A DNA stretch of 64,000 nt from Clostridium sartagoforme (GCF_004794105.1 NZ_SRYR01000010.1:1-64000); one strand, 5' to 3'. Shown: positions 9,463-19,603, counted from the stretch's first letter. Translations and numbers: made by a program. Notes: a model not told the origin generated them from the letters alone.

Positions 9463-10623
9463 TTATTCATTAATTATGCATTCTATAATCCTCGCTCCTG
9501 CTTCAATTTCTTCTTTTGAAATTACAAGTGGAGGAAGTAGTCTAACTACATTTTTTCCAGCAGTTAGTACTAACAAGCCTTTTTCTAGAGCCTTCTTTTG
9601 AATTTCAGAAGATGGAACAGTTACTTCTATTCCTATCATTAATCCATTTCCTCTTACATCTTTTATAATAGGGGAGGGAATGTTTTTTAATAGAGACTTT
9701 AAGTATTGTCCTTTTTCTTCAATTTCTTTTAATGCTTGTTCTGTGCAAAGTTTTTCTAATACTACTAAAGCTCCAGAACATACAACAGGGTTTCCTCCAA
9801 AAGTAGTTCCATGATCGCCAGGATTAAAGGTTTGTGATAATTTTTCATTACATAAGAAACCACCAATAGGAAGTCCAGCGCCTAATCCCTTTGCAACTGT
9901 GACTATATCAGGCTTTACATCGTAGTATTCATAGCCAAATACTTTTCCAGTTCTTCCAATTCCACATTGTACTTCATCAAAGATTAAGAGAATGTCTTTT
10001 TCCTTACAAATTTCATAAACTTCATGTACAAAATCAGAGTTTAATGGATGAACTCCACCTTCGCCTTGAATAGCTTCCATAATGATAGCGCAAACTTCAT
10101 TATTTGCTTTATTTTTAAAGTCTTGTATATTATTAGCTTCCACATAATCAAATCCACCTGGGAAAGGGAAGAAGTAGTTGTGGAATTTATCTTGACCAGT
10201 TGCTGTTAATGTAGCTAAAGTTCTTCCATGGAAAGATTGTTTTAAAGTTAATACTTTGTGTCTATTTAATCCATATTTATCAAAGCTATATTTTCTAGCA
10301 AGCTTAATAGCACCCTCGTTAGCTTCTGCTCCAGAATTACAAAGAAAAACCTTATTCATTTTTGTAATTTCTACTAACTTTTCAGAAAGAGCTAAGGTTT
10401 TTTCATTTAAGAAAATATTTGATGTATGTTGTAGTGTAGAAACAGTGTCAGTAACAGCTTGAATCCAGTCCTTGTCCCCATATCCAAGACTATTAACACC
10501 AATTCCACTAGTAAAATCTATATATTTATTTCCTTTATCATCAAAAAGATAAGAACCTTCTCCCTTAACTAAATTAACAGGAAGGTAAGAGTAGGTTGAC
10601 ATTAAAGGTAAATTATTTGACAT
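9463..10623 (-). CDS. argD: Acetylornithine aminotransferase
   Basis: This 386-aa class III PLP aminotransferase converts N-acetylglutamate semialdehyde to N-acetylornithine. FLCNSGAEANEGAIKLAR (near 92) binds the cofactor phosphate, SFHGRTLATL follows, LLIFDEVQCGIGRTG (near 215) holds the PLP-pyridine Asp, and TVAKGLGAGLPIGG carries the Schiff-base lysine. The ATG follows AAAAAGGGGG, the same leader style as argJ and argG. It sits 52 bp after argB, so probably argJ-argB-argD share a transcript. Confidence 0.95.
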   Translation of the reverse strand: MSNNLPLMSTYSYLPVNLVKGEGSYLFDDKGNKYIDFTSGIGVNSLGYGDKDWIQAVTDTVSTLQHTSNIFLNEKTLALSEKLVEITKMNKVFLCNSGAEANEGAIKLARKYSFDKYGLNRHKVLTLKQSFHGRTLATLTATGQDKFHNYFFPFPGGFDYVEANNIQDFKNKANNEVCAIIMEAIQGEGGVHPLNSDFVHEVYEICKEKDILLIFDEVQCGIGRTGKVFGYEYYDVKPDIVTVAKGLGAGLPIGGFLCNEKLSQTFNPGDHGTTFGGNPVVCSGALVVLEKLCTEQALKEIEEKGQYLKSLLKNIPSPIIKDVRGNGLMIGIEVTVPSSEIQKKALEKGLLVLTAGKNVVRLLPPLVISKEEIEAGARIIECIINE

Positions 10624-10675
10624 ATTTTAAAACCCCCTTTTTACAATTAGCAGTTAACTGATAATTGTTAATTAT

Positions 10676-11530
10676 CTAGTAGATCATTGTTCCAATTCCT
10701 TCATTTGATAGTAGTTCAAGTAGTATTGAATGATGCAAAGTTCCATCTACTATATGAGCTGTTTTAACACCCATCCTTACTGCTTCAACGCAGCATTCTA
10801 TTTTTGGAATCATTCCACCATGTATTATTTTATCTGCATATAATTTTTTAACTTCATGTAATCTTAATGTTGATATTAATGAAGCTGGATCTTTTGGATC
10901 TACCATTAGCCCTGGTACATTAGTTAAAAGTATAAGTTTTTCTGCTTTAATAGCAGCTGATAATTTAGAAGCGCATGTATCAGCATTTATATTGTAGGAC
11001 TCAGTAGAGTTTTCTCCTATTGCAACTGAACCTATTACTGGGATATATCCAGCTGAAAGGGCCATGTCAATTATATTAGTATCTATAGATGTGATTTCAC
11101 CAACAAACCCTAGGTCTACTGGACCTTCTAGCTTCTTTGCTTTTATAAAGGAGCCATCTAAGCCAGTTAGTCCAATAGCTTTACCACCAGCACTTTCTAT
11201 TAATGAAACTATATCCTTATTAACTTTACCACCTAAGACCATTTTAACTATTTCCATAGTCTTTTCATCAGTGTATCTAAGGCCATCTATAAATTTGCTT
11301 TCTTGACCTATTTTAGTTAAAAACTCTGAAATATCTGGGCCGCCACCATGGACAATAACAGGTTTTAAACCAACACATTGCATTAAAACTATATCAGTTG
11401 CTACACTTTTCCTAAGTTCTTCACTAGTCATAGCATTTCCACCATACTTTATAACTACAATCTTTCCAGCTAAGGATTGAATGTAGGGAAGTGCTTGAGT
11501 TAGTACTTTTGCATATTCTATATAATTCAC
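10676..11530 (-). CDS. argB: Acetylglutamate kinase
   Basis: This 284-aa amino-acid kinase phosphorylates N-acetylglutamate. VVIKYGGNAM (near 25) and IVHGGGPDISEFL (near 60) form the phosphate and substrate loops. ILLTNVPGLMVDPKDP (near 200) and IIHGGMIPKIECCVEAV complete the family signature. The start is GTG at 11530, supported by AAAGGAGG upstream. Only 15 bp separate it from argJ. Firmicute kinases of this pathway are often feedback-inhibited by arginine; that cannot be judged here. Confidence 0.95.
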   Translation of the reverse strand: MNYIEYAKVLTQALPYIQSLAGKIVVIKYGGNAMTSEELRKSVATDIVLMQCVGLKPVIVHGGGPDISEFLTKIGQESKFIDGLRYTDEKTMEIVKMVLGGKVNKDIVSLIESAGGKAIGLTGLDGSFIKAKKLEGPVDLGFVGEITSIDTNIIDMALSAGYIPVIGSVAIGENSTESYNINADTCASKLSAAIKAEKLILLTNVPGLMVDPKDPASLISTLRLHEVKKLYADKIIHGGMIPKIECCVEAVRMGVKTAHIVDGTLHHSILLELLSNEGIGTMIY

Positions 11531-11545
11531 TTTCTAGCGCCTCCT

Positions 11546-12766
11546 TTAGCTTCTATAATCTCCATTAATTTTTACATAATCATAGCTTAAGTCGCATCCC
11601 CAAGCCTTTGAAGAATATTTTCCTGAATTCATACTTATTAAAATTTGAATCTCATCTTTTAATAATATTTCTTTTGCCTTAACTTCATCAAAAGGTAGAG
11701 GCATTCCATCTTTGCAAACTTCAACTTCTCCAACAGAGCTCTTAAATGAAAGATTAACTTTATCAGGATTAATATTTACTCCAGAATAACCAAGGGCACA
11801 TAATACCCTTCCCCAATTAGCATCACTACCGAAGATTGCAGTTTTTACAAGAGGTGAGTTAATAACGCTTTTAGAAAGTATTTCTGCATCTTTTTCTGAC
11901 TTGCAATTACTTACTATACATTCAATAAGCTTAGTAGCCCCTTCACCATCTTTAGCAATCATTTTAGCAAGAGTGATGTTTAAAGTGTTTAAGACATCAA
12001 TAAAAGTGTAGTAATCATCATTCTTTTCAACTATTTCTTTATTGGAAGCTAAACCATTAGCTAGTACAAGAACCATATCATTAGTACTAGTATCTCCATC
12101 AACACTTACTCTGTTATAACTTATTTTAGTGCTTTCCTTTAATGCCTCAGATAACATTTCACCAGAAATATTTAAATCTGTTGTAATAAAAGAAAGCATA
12201 GTTCCCATATTTGGCTCAATCATTCCTGATCCCTTAGCCATTGCCCCAATTGTAACTACCTTATCCTTTATTTTAAATTCAAAGGCAAGTTGTTTTTTAT
12301 AAGTATCTGTAGTCATTATTGCTGTAGCAGCATCTTCATAGCCTTCCTTTGAAAGTCTTTCAGTTAACATTGGAATTCCATCTTTAATAGCATCAATATT
12401 AAGAGGAACTCCAATAACCCCAGTAGAAGCAACTAATATATCACTAGTTTTTAATCTAAGAGCCTTCCCCTGAAGCTCAGCCATTCTTTTAGCCTTAACT
12501 AATCCATCACTTCCGTTGCATGTATTAGCATTTCCACTATTAACTATAATAGCTTGAGCTTTTTTATTAGATAAATGCTCCTTAGTTATATAAATAGGAG
12601 CTCCCTTAACTTTATTTTTAGTATAAACACCAGCAGCATTAGCTTGTACTTCTGAATAAATAAGAGCTAAGTCCAATTTTAAATTATTTTTCTTAAGACC
12701 ACAGTGAATTCCAGATGCAAGGAATCCTTTAGGTGCTGTAACACCTTGATTAGATAGTAGTTTCAA
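11546..12766 (-). CDS. argJ: Bifunctional ornithine acetyltransferase/N-acetylglutamate synthase
   Basis: This 406-aa ArgJ recycles acetyl groups from acetylornithine to glutamate. KGSGMIEPNMGTMLSF near residue 180 holds the self-cleavage Thr that becomes the N-terminal nucleophile of the beta chain. NSGNANTCNG near 78 and FGSDANWGRVLCALGYSG near 310 are also diagnostic. Translation starts at TTG 12766, preceded by AGGGGG. No separate argA or argE is present, so ArgJ provides the cyclic pathway. Whether it is truly bifunctional cannot be told from the sequence. Confidence 0.95.
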   Translation of the reverse strand: MKLLSNQGVTAPKGFLASGIHCGLKKNNLKLDLALIYSEVQANAAGVYTKNKVKGAPIYITKEHLSNKKAQAIIVNSGNANTCNGSDGLVKAKRMAELQGKALRLKTSDILVASTGVIGVPLNIDAIKDGIPMLTERLSKEGYEDAATAIMTTDTYKKQLAFEFKIKDKVVTIGAMAKGSGMIEPNMGTMLSFITTDLNISGEMLSEALKESTKISYNRVSVDGDTSTNDMVLVLANGLASNKEIVEKNDDYYTFIDVLNTLNITLAKMIAKDGEGATKLIECIVSNCKSEKDAEILSKSVINSPLVKTAIFGSDANWGRVLCALGYSGVNINPDKVNLSFKSSVGEVEVCKDGMPLPFDEVKAKEILLKDEIQILISMNSGKYSSKAWGCDLSYDYVKINGDYRS

Positions 12767-12795
12767 AATAAAAACCCCCTTTTTAGTAATTGGAA

Positions 12796-13393
12796 AAATG
12801 AAAAAATGAAAAAATTAAAGGTATTGTATAACTATATTTAAGTAAATAAATTTATAAAAATTTGAATTAAATCAATACTATGAAGTTAATAATCTAACTA
12901 GAGGTGATTAAGTTTATGAAAAATGCCATATTGGAAAAAAGTTTTAACTTCAGTTTAGATATAGTAAAACTATATCTAAAATTAAAAAATGAAAAGGAGT
13001 ATATTTTATCAAAACAGTTAGTTAGATCAGCAATATCAATTGGAGCTAATGTAACAGAGGCTCAATATGCCCAAAGTAAAAAAGATTTTATCAGTAAAAT
13101 GAGTATTGCATTAAAGGAAGCAAATGAGTCTGAATACTGGATAAATTTATTATCAAAAGCAGAAATAATAAATGAAGATGAATACAAAAAATATATAAAA
13201 GATTGCATAGAGGTAAAGATTTTATTAATTAACATAGTTAGAAAAAGCAAAGAGATTTCATAATTTATTAATTAATGCAATTTCTTATAACTCTCTAACT
13301 CCCCAATTCCTTAATTCTTTAATTTTTTCATTACTTCATTTCTTAATTCTTTCATTCCTTAATTTATTTCATTATTTCATTCTTTCATTAAAA
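12796..13393. repeat. Inverted repeat enclosing a four-helix-bundle gene (copy 3)
   Basis: The left arm 12796-12821 and the complement of 13317-13342 match at about 23 of 26 positions, with the shared core AATGAAAAAATTAAAG. The right side continues as pyrimidine-rich CATTCTTTCATT units to about 13393. Other copies of this repeat have their arms close together; here a 348-bp gene lies between them, pointing against argC and argJ. Confidence 0.55.
12916..13263 (+). CDS. Four-helix-bundle protein (S23/23S rRNA-intervening-sequence type)
   Basis: This 115-aa all-helical protein has the S23 pattern: KSFNFSLDIVKLYLKL, SKQLVRSAISIGANVTEA, SKKDFISKMSIALKEANESEYWINLL, and a C-terminal IVRKSKEI. Such proteins are encoded in some 23S rRNA intervening sequences and as free genes; the fold resembles the Avd accessory protein of diversity-generating retroelements. 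No reverse transcriptase or target gene is nearby. ATG 12916 follows GAGGTG by 9 nt; the upstream GTG at 12904 overlaps that site. It runs opposite to the arg genes and sits inside inverted repeats, which suggests insertion. Confidence 0.85.
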   Translation: MKNAILEKSFNFSLDIVKLYLKLKNEKEYILSKQLVRSAISIGANVTEAQYAQSKKDFISKMSIALKEANESEYWINLLSKAEIINEDEYKKYIKDCIEVKILLINIVRKSKEIS

Positions 13394-14431
13394 TTAATTT
13401 CCGAAGGAAATTAATTTTAACCCTTCGGTTTCTTCGAATCCAAAGACTATATTCATGTTTTGAATAGCTTGTCCGGCAGCGCCTTTTATCATATTGTCAA
13501 TAGCACTTACTATTATTATTCCATCTTTTCTGTGATTTAGATGTAATGAAATATTGCAGAAATTAGTGTGTTTAACTTCTTTTATTGAAGCTGTTTCCCC
13601 AAGTGGAAGCACATTTATAAATGCTTCATTTTTGTAAAATTCTGAATATAATTTATGAAGTTTTTCTAAGTTTACATTCTTAGATTTAGGACTACAATAA
13701 ATTGTTGAAACTATTCCTCTGTTTATTGGTAGTAGGTGAGGAGTGAAGGTTACTTGTACTTTTTCATCCGCTATTTTAGATAAACATTCCTCTATTTCAG
13801 GAGTATGTCTATGTGAGCCTATACCATAAGGAGAAAAGTTTTCATTTAGCTCAGGATAGTGAGATTTTAAAGTAAGACCTCTTCCTGCACCAGTAGCTCC
13901 AGATTTTGAATCACAAATTATATTATCAGTTTTTATAAGAGAATTTTTTAATAAAGGCATAAGTCCAAGTTCTATTGATGTTGGATAACAGCCAGGATTA
14001 GCTATTATTTTAGAATCCTTTATCTTATCTCTATTAAATTCAGGTAAAGCATAGATACTTTCTTTATGAAGATCTTTAAATTTATAGTCTTTACCATACC
14101 AAGTTTTATAGTCTTCTTCATTTTCAAGTCTAAAATCTGCCCCAAGATCTATTAAGACTTTATTTCCCTTAAATACTAATTCTGCAATTTCTTCACTTAA
14201 TCCATGAGGAAGTGCAGCATATATTACATCACATTTTTTTATTACTTCATATTGATTTTCACATATTAAATTAGTTACTCCATAAAAGTTCTTGTATATA
14301 GATGATATTTCTTCGCCTTCATAGGATACAGAGCTTATGGCTTCAACCTTAACCTTTGGATGGTTTAATAAAAGTCTAAGTAGCTCTGCACCAACATAGC
14401 CTGTAGCTCCAATAATTCCTACTTTAAGCAT
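13394..14431 (-). CDS. argC: N-acetyl-gamma-glutamyl-phosphate reductase
   Basis: This 345-aa enzyme reduces N-acetylglutamyl phosphate to the semialdehyde with [22 protein letters not shown] at the N-terminus is the Rossmann loop. [15 protein letters not shown] (near 145) carries the catalytic Cys, and SGATGAGRG and GSHRHTPEI (catalytic His) follow. The ATG has AAGGAGG 7 nt before it and lies inside the end of argH (13-bp overlap), so argG-argH-argC form one transcript. The pyrimidine-rich repeat begins straight after the stop codon. Confidence 0.95.
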   Translation of the reverse strand: MLKVGIIGATGYVGAELLRLLLNHPKVKVEAISSVSYEGEEISSIYKNFYGVTNLICENQYEVIKKCDVIYAALPHGLSEEIAELVFKGNKVLIDLGADFRLENEEDYKTWYGKDYKFKDLHKESIYALPEFNRDKIKDSKIIANPGCYPTSIELGLMPLLKNSLIKTDNIICDSKSGATGAGRGLTLKSHYPELNENFSPYGIGSHRHTPEIEECLSKIADEKVQVTFTPHLLPINRGIVSTIYCSPKSKNVNLEKLHKLYSEFYKNEAFINVLPLGETASIKEVKHTNFCNISLHLNHRKDGIIIVSAIDNMIKGAAGQAIQNMNIVFGFEETEGLKLISFGN

Positions 14432-15819
14432 GCGATAGCCTCCTTAGTATTTTTGATTGATTCTTTTAGTAAGTCTAATTGTATTCTTACTGAAGAGGAG
14501 CTTGGTCCTCCAAATACTTTTCTTTCTTCAACACATGTAACTAAATCTATTGCTGCATAGATATCTTCTTCAAATATTTTAGAGAAGTTCTTGAATTCTT
14601 CCATTGACAAGTCATCAATTGCTAAGTTCTTCTTTATACAGTAAAGAACTATTTCACCAACTATTTCATGAGCTACTCTAAAGGCAACACCTTTTTTAAC
14701 TAAGTAATCTGCTACATCAGTGGCATTTGTAAATCCTAAGGCAGCTCCTTTTTTCATATTATTTTTATTGACTTTTAATGTGTCTAACATTCCAATGAAG
14801 GTTTTAATAGAAAGATTAGCTGTATCTAATGCATCAAATAAAGCTTCCTTATCTTCTTGCATATCTTTGTTATAGGCTAGTGGTAACCCCTTCATAACTG
14901 TTAATAAAGTCATTAAGTCACCATAAACTCTTCCAGTTTTTCCTCTTACAAGTTCAGCAACATCAGGATTTTTCTTTTGAGGCATTATACTGCTACCAGT
15001 ACTATATTCATCAGATAATTCTATAAAGCTAAATTCATTAGTTGCCCAAAGAATAATTTCTTCTGAGAATCTTGATAAATGCATCATTATTATTGACAAA
15101 ACTGATAATGCTTCAATTGCATAATCTCTATCTGAAACTGAGTCTAAACTATTATTAGTAATAGATGAGAAGCCAAGTTCTTTAGCTACCATATTTCTAT
15201 CTATGTTGTAAGTGGAAGTTGCAAGGGCACCACTACCTAGTGGCATTTCATCTAATCTCTTATAGCAATCTAAGATTCTGCTTAAATCTCTCTTAAACAT
15301 TTCAGCATAAGCTAGCAGATGATGCGCGAAAGTTATAGGCTGTGCCTTTTGCATATGAGTATATCCAGGCATTATTGTAGTTACATTTTCTTCAGCCTTT
15401 TTATAAATGACTTCTTGAAGATTAATAACATCCTTTGATAATTCTATTAAAGCTCCCTTTAAATATAACTTTGTGTCTAAAGTAACTTGATCATTTCTAC
15501 TTCTGCCAGTATGAAGCTTCTTCCCTTCATCACCTATATAGTAAGTTAAAGTTCCTTCAACAAAGCTATGGATATCCTCAGATGACTCATCTATTTTAAT
15601 TACTCCGTTTTCTATTCTTTCTAAAATTGATTTTAATCCTGCTATTATTTTTAAACTATCTTCTTCTGGAATTATATCTTGCTTACCTAACATATTTGCG
15701 TGAGCTAAACTACCTAAGATATCTTCTTTATACATCCTTGAATCTACTCTTATTGAGGAGTTAAAGTCATTTACTAATGAATTAACTCCTTTTTCAAAAC
15801 GTCCACCCCAAAGTTTCAT
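14419..15819 (-). CDS. argH: Argininosuccinate lyase
   Basis: This 466-aa enzyme splits argininosuccinate into arginine and fumarate. It starts [22 protein letters not shown] (near 105) and the signature [12 protein letters not shown] (near 280), with the catalytic serine loop, identify the fumarase/aspartase superfamily member. It begins 3 bp after the argG stop; its ribosome site (AAAGGCTGG) lies within the last argG codons, so the two are translationally close. It overlaps argC by 13 bp. Confidence 0.96.
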   Translation of the reverse strand: MKLWGGRFEKGVNSLVNDFNSSIRVDSRMYKEDILGSLAHANMLGKQDIIPEEDSLKIIAGLKSILERIENGVIKIDESSEDIHSFVEGTLTYYIGDEGKKLHTGRSRNDQVTLDTKLYLKGALIELSKDVINLQEVIYKKAEENVTTIMPGYTHMQKAQPITFAHHLLAYAEMFKRDLSRILDCYKRLDEMPLGSGALATSTYNIDRNMVAKELGFSSITNNSLDSVSDRDYAIEALSVLSIIMMHLSRFSEEIILWATNEFSFIELSDEYSTGSSIMPQKKNPDVAELVRGKTGRVYGDLMTLLTVMKGLPLAYNKDMQEDKEALFDALDTANLSIKTFIGMLDTLKVNKNNMKKGAALGFTNATDVADYLVKKGVAFRVAHEIVGEIVLYCIKKNLAIDDLSMEEFKNFSKIFEEDIYAAIDLVTCVEERKVFGGPSSSSVRIQLDLLKESIKNTKEAIACLK

Positions 15820-15821
15820 AA

Positions 15822-17045
15822 TTATTTACCAGCCTTTTTTAGGGATTCCTTCATTTTTGAATTTACAGTGATAGGTAGTCCAAATAGATTAATAAATCCT
15901 GCTGAATCCTTTTGGTCATATACAGCATCTTCTCCAAAAGTAGCATATTCTTCACTATATAAAGAGTATGGAGATTTCATTCCAGCATTAACTAAATTTC
16001 CTTTATATAATTTAAGTTTAACTTCACCAGTAACATTTTCTTGAGTTTTATCTATAAAAGCAGTTATAGCTTCTCTAAGTGGTGTGTACCATTGTCCATT
16101 GTAAACAAGCTCTGCAAATTTCAATGCTATAACTTCTTTATAATGAGCAGTTTCTTTATCTAAGCAAAGTTCTTCTAAATCCTTATGAGCTTTATAAAGA
16201 ATAGTTCCACCTGGAGTTTCATAAACTCCTCTAGACTTCATTCCAACTAGTCTGTTTTCAACCATATCTATAATTCCAATGGCATTTTCGCCACCAATTT
16301 CATTTAATTTCTCTATTAAAGTAACGCCATCTAATTCTTCACCATTTAAAGCAACGGGAATTCCTTTTTCAAATTTTAAGGTAATATAAGTTGCCTTATC
16401 TGGAGCCTTTTCTAAGGTATTAGATAATTCTAAGATTTTATCGTATTTAGGTTCATTACTTGGATCTTCTAAATCTAAGCCTTCATGACTTAAGTGCCAA
16501 AGGTTTTTATCTTTACTATAATTAGTTTCATAGCTTATAGAAATAGGAATCTTTCTCTCTAAAGCATATTCTATTTCTTCTTCCCTTGATTTAATATCCC
16601 AAATTCTCCAAGGAGCTATAATATCCATGTCAGGTGCAAAAGCCTTAACAGCAAGTTCAAATCTAACTTGATCATTTCCTTTACCAGTACAACCATGACA
16701 TATAGCATCTGCTCCTTCTAAAAGTGCAATTTCAACTAATCTTTTTCCTATAATAGGTCTCGCAAAAGAAGTTCCTAAAAGATATTTTCCTTCATATATC
16801 GCATTAGCTTGAATAGTAGGGAAGATATAGTCATTAACAAATTCCTTAGTTAAATCTTCTATATAACACTTTGATGCCCCAGTTTTAAGTGCCTTTTCTT
16901 CTAATCCTTCAAGCTCGTCCTTTTGTCCAACATTACCAACTACAGCAATTACTTCGCAGCCATAATTTTCTTTAAGCCAAGAAATGATTATTGAAGTATC
17001 AAGCCCTCCTGAGTATGCTAGTACAACCTTATTATATTTTTTCAT
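15822..17045 (-). CDS. argG: Argininosuccinate synthase
   Basis: This 407-aa ATP-dependent ligase joins citrulline and aspartate. [18 protein letters not shown] at the N-terminus is the PP-loop, [15 protein letters not shown] (near 115) is the second signature, and [14 protein letters not shown] follows. The start is ATG 17045 (MKKYNKVVL) rather than an in-frame Met 30 bp upstream, because AGGGGGC precedes it at normal distance. It is the first gene of argGHC and has a clear promoter upstream with a 150-nt leader. Confidence 0.96.
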   Translation of the reverse strand: MKKYNKVVLAYSGGLDTSIIISWLKENYGCEVIAVVGNVGQKDELEGLEEKALKTGASKCYIEDLTKEFVNDYIFPTIQANAIYEGKYLLGTSFARPIIGKRLVEIALLEGADAICHGCTGKGNDQVRFELAVKAFAPDMDIIAPWRIWDIKSREEEIEYALERKIPISISYETNYSKDKNLWHLSHEGLDLEDPSNEPKYDKILELSNTLEKAPDKATYITLKFEKGIPVALNGEELDGVTLIEKLNEIGGENAIGIIDMVENRLVGMKSRGVYETPGGTILYKAHKDLEELCLDKETAHYKEVIALKFAELVYNGQWYTPLREAITAFIDKTQENVTGEVKLKLYKGNLVNAGMKSPYSLYSEEYATFGEDAVYDQKDSAGFINLFGLPITVNSKMKESLKKAGK

Positions 17046-17194
17046 ATTAAAAGCCCCCTTTTTTTCAATTAACAATTAAAAATTAACAATGAATAATTAA
17101 GGATGTAATTTGTTCCAAATTACTAAAATAAGATTTTATGATAAGTCCTTATTATTCATTTCTGAATTTTTACTATATTTTGAATATGTTTATA

Positions 17195-17223
17195 ATTATA
17201 CCTATTCAAGTATAATTATGCAA
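17195..17223 (-). promoter_or_regulatory. argG promoter with ArgR-box-like sequence
   Basis: On the minus strand TTGCAT (17223-17218), a 17-nt spacer and TATAAT (17200-17195) make a near-consensus promoter. The -35/spacer reads TGCATAATTATAC, and TGAATA/TATTCA half-sites occur around it and in the leader, which resembles ARG boxes (TGAATW4ATTCA-like). Repression by arginine through ArgR is an inference; no argR gene is in the window. Confidence 0.6.
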
Positions 17224-17453
17224 TAGAAATATTAATATTTATACAATATATCTGCATAAAAATTAAAAATGTGTAATAAAAACAATGGATTATGCATAAA
17301 ACTTATGAGTTGTATGAATGTTTATATATTGATTGACAAGTAAGAAAATGAAAAAAAGTTGATTTTAGGTTATATGACAAATGAATTTCAAGATGAAATG
17401 AAAGAAAATAGATTATACACATTAAACATAATAGTAGATTAAAACAGTTTATG

Positions 17454-17481
17454 ATTGGGTTTCATGGCGATGCAACCCAAT
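17454..17481. other. Small perfect hairpin in the argG upstream spacer
   Basis: ATTGGGTT and AACCCAAT pair around a 12-nt loop that includes CATGGCGATG. No T-run follows. The rest of 17224-17706 is AT-rich with no gene apparent. Confidence 0.35.
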
Positions 17482-17706
17482 ATCATGCAAACTATGTATT
17501 GGTTTAAATGGATAGAATTGTTTAAAATACAAAAGATTATTTGTGCAATCTCACACCTTTTATGTAACTACTCAAATGAAAGATTTAAAAAGAGAAAATT
17601 TACATATAATGATTAAATTATTTAATTTTTTACAGTATTTGTGTATAATTAAATAAGAAATTAATTTGTAATCGTATTAAATTGTTCACATAAAGGAGTT
17701 ATTAAA

Positions 17707-17907
17707 ATGAAGTATATACTTTTTATATTTATAGGTTTTATAACATATTTATTAGTTGAATTTCTATCTATAAATGTGGGATATGCTATAGGGGCAGGTC
17801 CAGGTGCGATAGGACTTGTTGTTACAGCAATATCTATACTATGTGGGGTAATAGTAATATGCACCTGCATTATAGTAGATAGCATAAGAAATATAAAAGC
17901 AAAATAA
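17707..17907 (+). CDS. Small two-helix membrane protein
   Basis: This 66-aa peptide has two predicted membrane helices (about residues 3-24 and 32-58) joined by a Gly-rich GAGPGAIG turn, and a short basic tail RNIKAK. AAAGGAG lies 9 nt before the ATG. I do not recognise the family. A degenerate relative follows directly downstream, so this locus was once duplicated. Confidence 0.7.
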   Translation: MKYILFIFIGFITYLLVEFLSINVGYAIGAGPGAIGLVVTAISILCGVIVICTCIIVDSIRNIKAK

Positions 17908-17942
17908 TTATAGATAAATATTAAAGTTAATTTATTTAATAG

Positions 17943-18062
17943 TTTAATGGAAAAGATGCACCACTTGTAATAACAGGACTAGCCATTATATCAACTATAA
18001 TTTACTGTACATACTGTACATATAGAATAATTGATAAAATAAAGGAATACTGTAAGAAATAA
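17943..18062 (+). pseudogene. Remnant of a second copy of the small membrane protein
   Basis: A 39-codon open stretch with no start codon reads FNGKDAPLVITGLAIISTII, then YCTYCTYRIIDKIKEYCKK and a stop. It lines up with the C-terminal half of the intact protein upstream (GAIGLVVTAISILCGVIV... IVDSIRNIKAK). The 5' half is lost and a TAG precedes it in frame. Confidence 0.55.
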
Positions 18063-18095
18063 TAAGTAACGAATAACATTAATAAATAACGAACT

Positions 18096-18124
18096 AAAAG
18101 GACCAATGATTCATCGGTCCTTTT
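18096..18124 (+). terminator. Rho-independent terminator
   Basis: AAAAGGACC pairs with GGTCCTTTT around an 11-nt loop, between the small membrane genes and the convergent DUF4363 gene. Confidence 0.75.
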
Positions 18125-18205
18125 AAATATTTTATTTTCAACACTATTCTTAAACATAGCGTTATTTTTATAAAAGTATAAAGTCTTTATAATTTAAAGA
18201 ATTCT

Positions 18206-18586
18206 TTATAATAAATTTTTAAGGTTAGGACTTTGTAACTCTTTTAAATGCTGAGCTGTTGAACGTAATGCATGAAGAGTAGCTAAAGATTCTGCTCTGT
18301 CATCTCCTCTAATATATAAGGAAAGTTTTAAAGATTCATTTTTTAATAAGTCATAGTCTACATGATTTAAATAAATAGCAGGTATATCAGCCTTATCAGT
18401 TATTAATTCAAGAAGCGTTACTGCTTTTTCATAAGCACTTTCTTCATCATAATCATTTAATGAAACTTCAATATCATCACAATTAAGAACTATCTCATCG
18501 CATAAGTCAATGAACTTATAGTTTAAAAAAAATAATGCTACTGTTAATACTGCAAATAGTACAATTGATATGTAGGTATTTTTCAT
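18206..18586 (-). CDS. DUF4363 family membrane-anchored protein
   Basis: This 126-aa protein has one N-terminal hydrophobic helix (residues 5-25) and an acidic, helical extracytoplasmic part. The pattern LLKNESLKLSLYIRGDDRAESLATLHALRS fits DUF4363. Its ATG overlaps the stop of the upstream YetF-like gene by 4 bp (ATGA), so the two are co-translated. DUF4363 and DUF421/YetF genes are commonly paired in clostridia; the function is unknown. Confidence 0.8.
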   Translation of the reverse strand: MKNTYISIVLFAVLTVALFFLNYKFIDLCDEIVLNCDDIEVSLNDYDEESAYEKAVTLLELITDKADIPAIYLNHVDYDLLKNESLKLSLYIRGDDRAESLATLHALRSTAQHLKELQSPNLKNLL

Positions 18587-19302
18587 ATTCTAGCCTCACC
18601 ATCCTTATGCAATTGATATATAAATTTACCATTAGTATCTGTCATTGCTATTACAACATCTTCAATTGAGCTTACATGATGTTTTTTTAATTCTTTCATT
18701 ATCCAATCATTATCTTGTTTTGATTTAGTCAATGTATTATTATTAATTTTTCCATCAAGGACATAAATTACTGGCAATTGAGGTCTTTTTCTCCCTTGTG
18801 AGTTATTGCTACTTTGGCTTTCACTACCATTTTGACTACCACTACTTGAACTACTAGAATTATTTGAAGTTAAAAATGACATTTGTCCGTTGTTTTCTAA
18901 TATTCCAAATTCAATTTCACTTAAATCAAAATATCCAGCAAGTCTTATTTCTTCCATAAGCTCATCTAAATTAATTTGTTGTTTCTTTAGGGCATCAAAA
19001 CAGATCTTTCCTCTAGAAATTAAGATGCAAGGTTCACCTTCAAGTACTTGCCTAGCTTTTTGACTTTTTAATTGAATTAAAGAAAGTATAGTTTTGATAA
19101 AAAGTAAAGTTATTATTGGAATTATACCTAAAATTAATGGAAGCCTAGTGTCTTGCATAGGAAGAGCAGCTAAGTCAGAAATCATAATTGTAATTACAAA
19201 TTCATAAGGTTGTAATTCTCCAACTTGTCTTTTACCCATAAGTCTTATGACTAATATAACTAAGGCATATAAAAATATAGTACGTATTAAGACAATAAAC
19301 AT
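18583..19302 (-). CDS. DUF421/YetF-like membrane protein
   Basis: Three membrane helices at the N-terminus include the conserved LVILVIRLMGKRQVGELQPYEFVITI. The cytosolic part has the YDF-type core (LEGEPCILISRGKICFDALKK, NLDELMEEIRLAGYFDLSEIEFGILENNGQ). A Ser/Gly/Asn-rich insert of about 35 residues precedes the C-terminal PVIYVLDGKINNN. ATG 19302 is chosen because AGAGGTGG lies at the right distance; an in-frame GTG at 19314 overlaps that site. YetF-type proteins are envelope proteins tied to spores or stress in Bacillus; the role is inferred only loosely. Confidence 0.85.
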   Translation of the reverse strand: MFIVLIRTIFLYALVILVIRLMGKRQVGELQPYEFVITIMISDLAALPMQDTRLPLILGIIPIITLLFIKTILSLIQLKSQKARQVLEGEPCILISRGKICFDALKKQQINLDELMEEIRLAGYFDLSEIEFGILENNGQMSFLTSNNSSSSSSGSQNGSESQSSNNSQGRKRPQLPVIYVLDGKINNNTLTKSKQDNDWIMKELKKHHVSSIEDVVIAMTDTNGKFIYQLHKDGEARI

Positions 19303-19378
19303 AAAACTAACCACCTCTAAATTATTATTCCATTTAAGTATGGATTTATACTGATGAAATGGTAGTTATAAAATTAAG

Positions 19379-19503
19379 AAATGAAAGAATAAAAAAATGA
19401 AGGAAGAGGTTTTGCAATGCAAAATCTCTTTTGTTTTACAGATTTTCTTAAAAAATCTGTAAGGATTTTTTTAGACATTCTTTCATTTTTTAATTCTTTC
19501 ATT
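19379..19503. repeat. Purine/pyrimidine inverted-repeat element (copy 4)
   Basis: ATGAAAGAATAAAAAAATGA on the left and the complementary CATTCTTTCATTTTTTAATT on the right bracket two hairpins: GAGGTTTTGC with GCAAAATCTC, and ACAGATTTT with AAAATCTGT. The element fills the divergent spacer between the YetF-like and kinase genes. Confidence 0.6.
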
Positions 19504-19603
19504 AATAAAATGCTTCGCATTTTAGTACAGAAGTACTTTTCAGTATATAATATAAAGTATAGAGACATTAATAAGTAGTAATTAGTTATATGGAGGAAAG
19601 TGT

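Noticed and set aside
12916..13263. Possible diversity-generating retroelement, because S23 proteins resemble Avd
   Set aside because: No reverse transcriptase, template repeat or variable target gene is in the window.
17195..17706. T-box or other riboswitch before argG
   Set aside because: No GGTGG(N)AC box or specifier-type Stem I; a plain promoter with ArgR-like half-sites explains the region.
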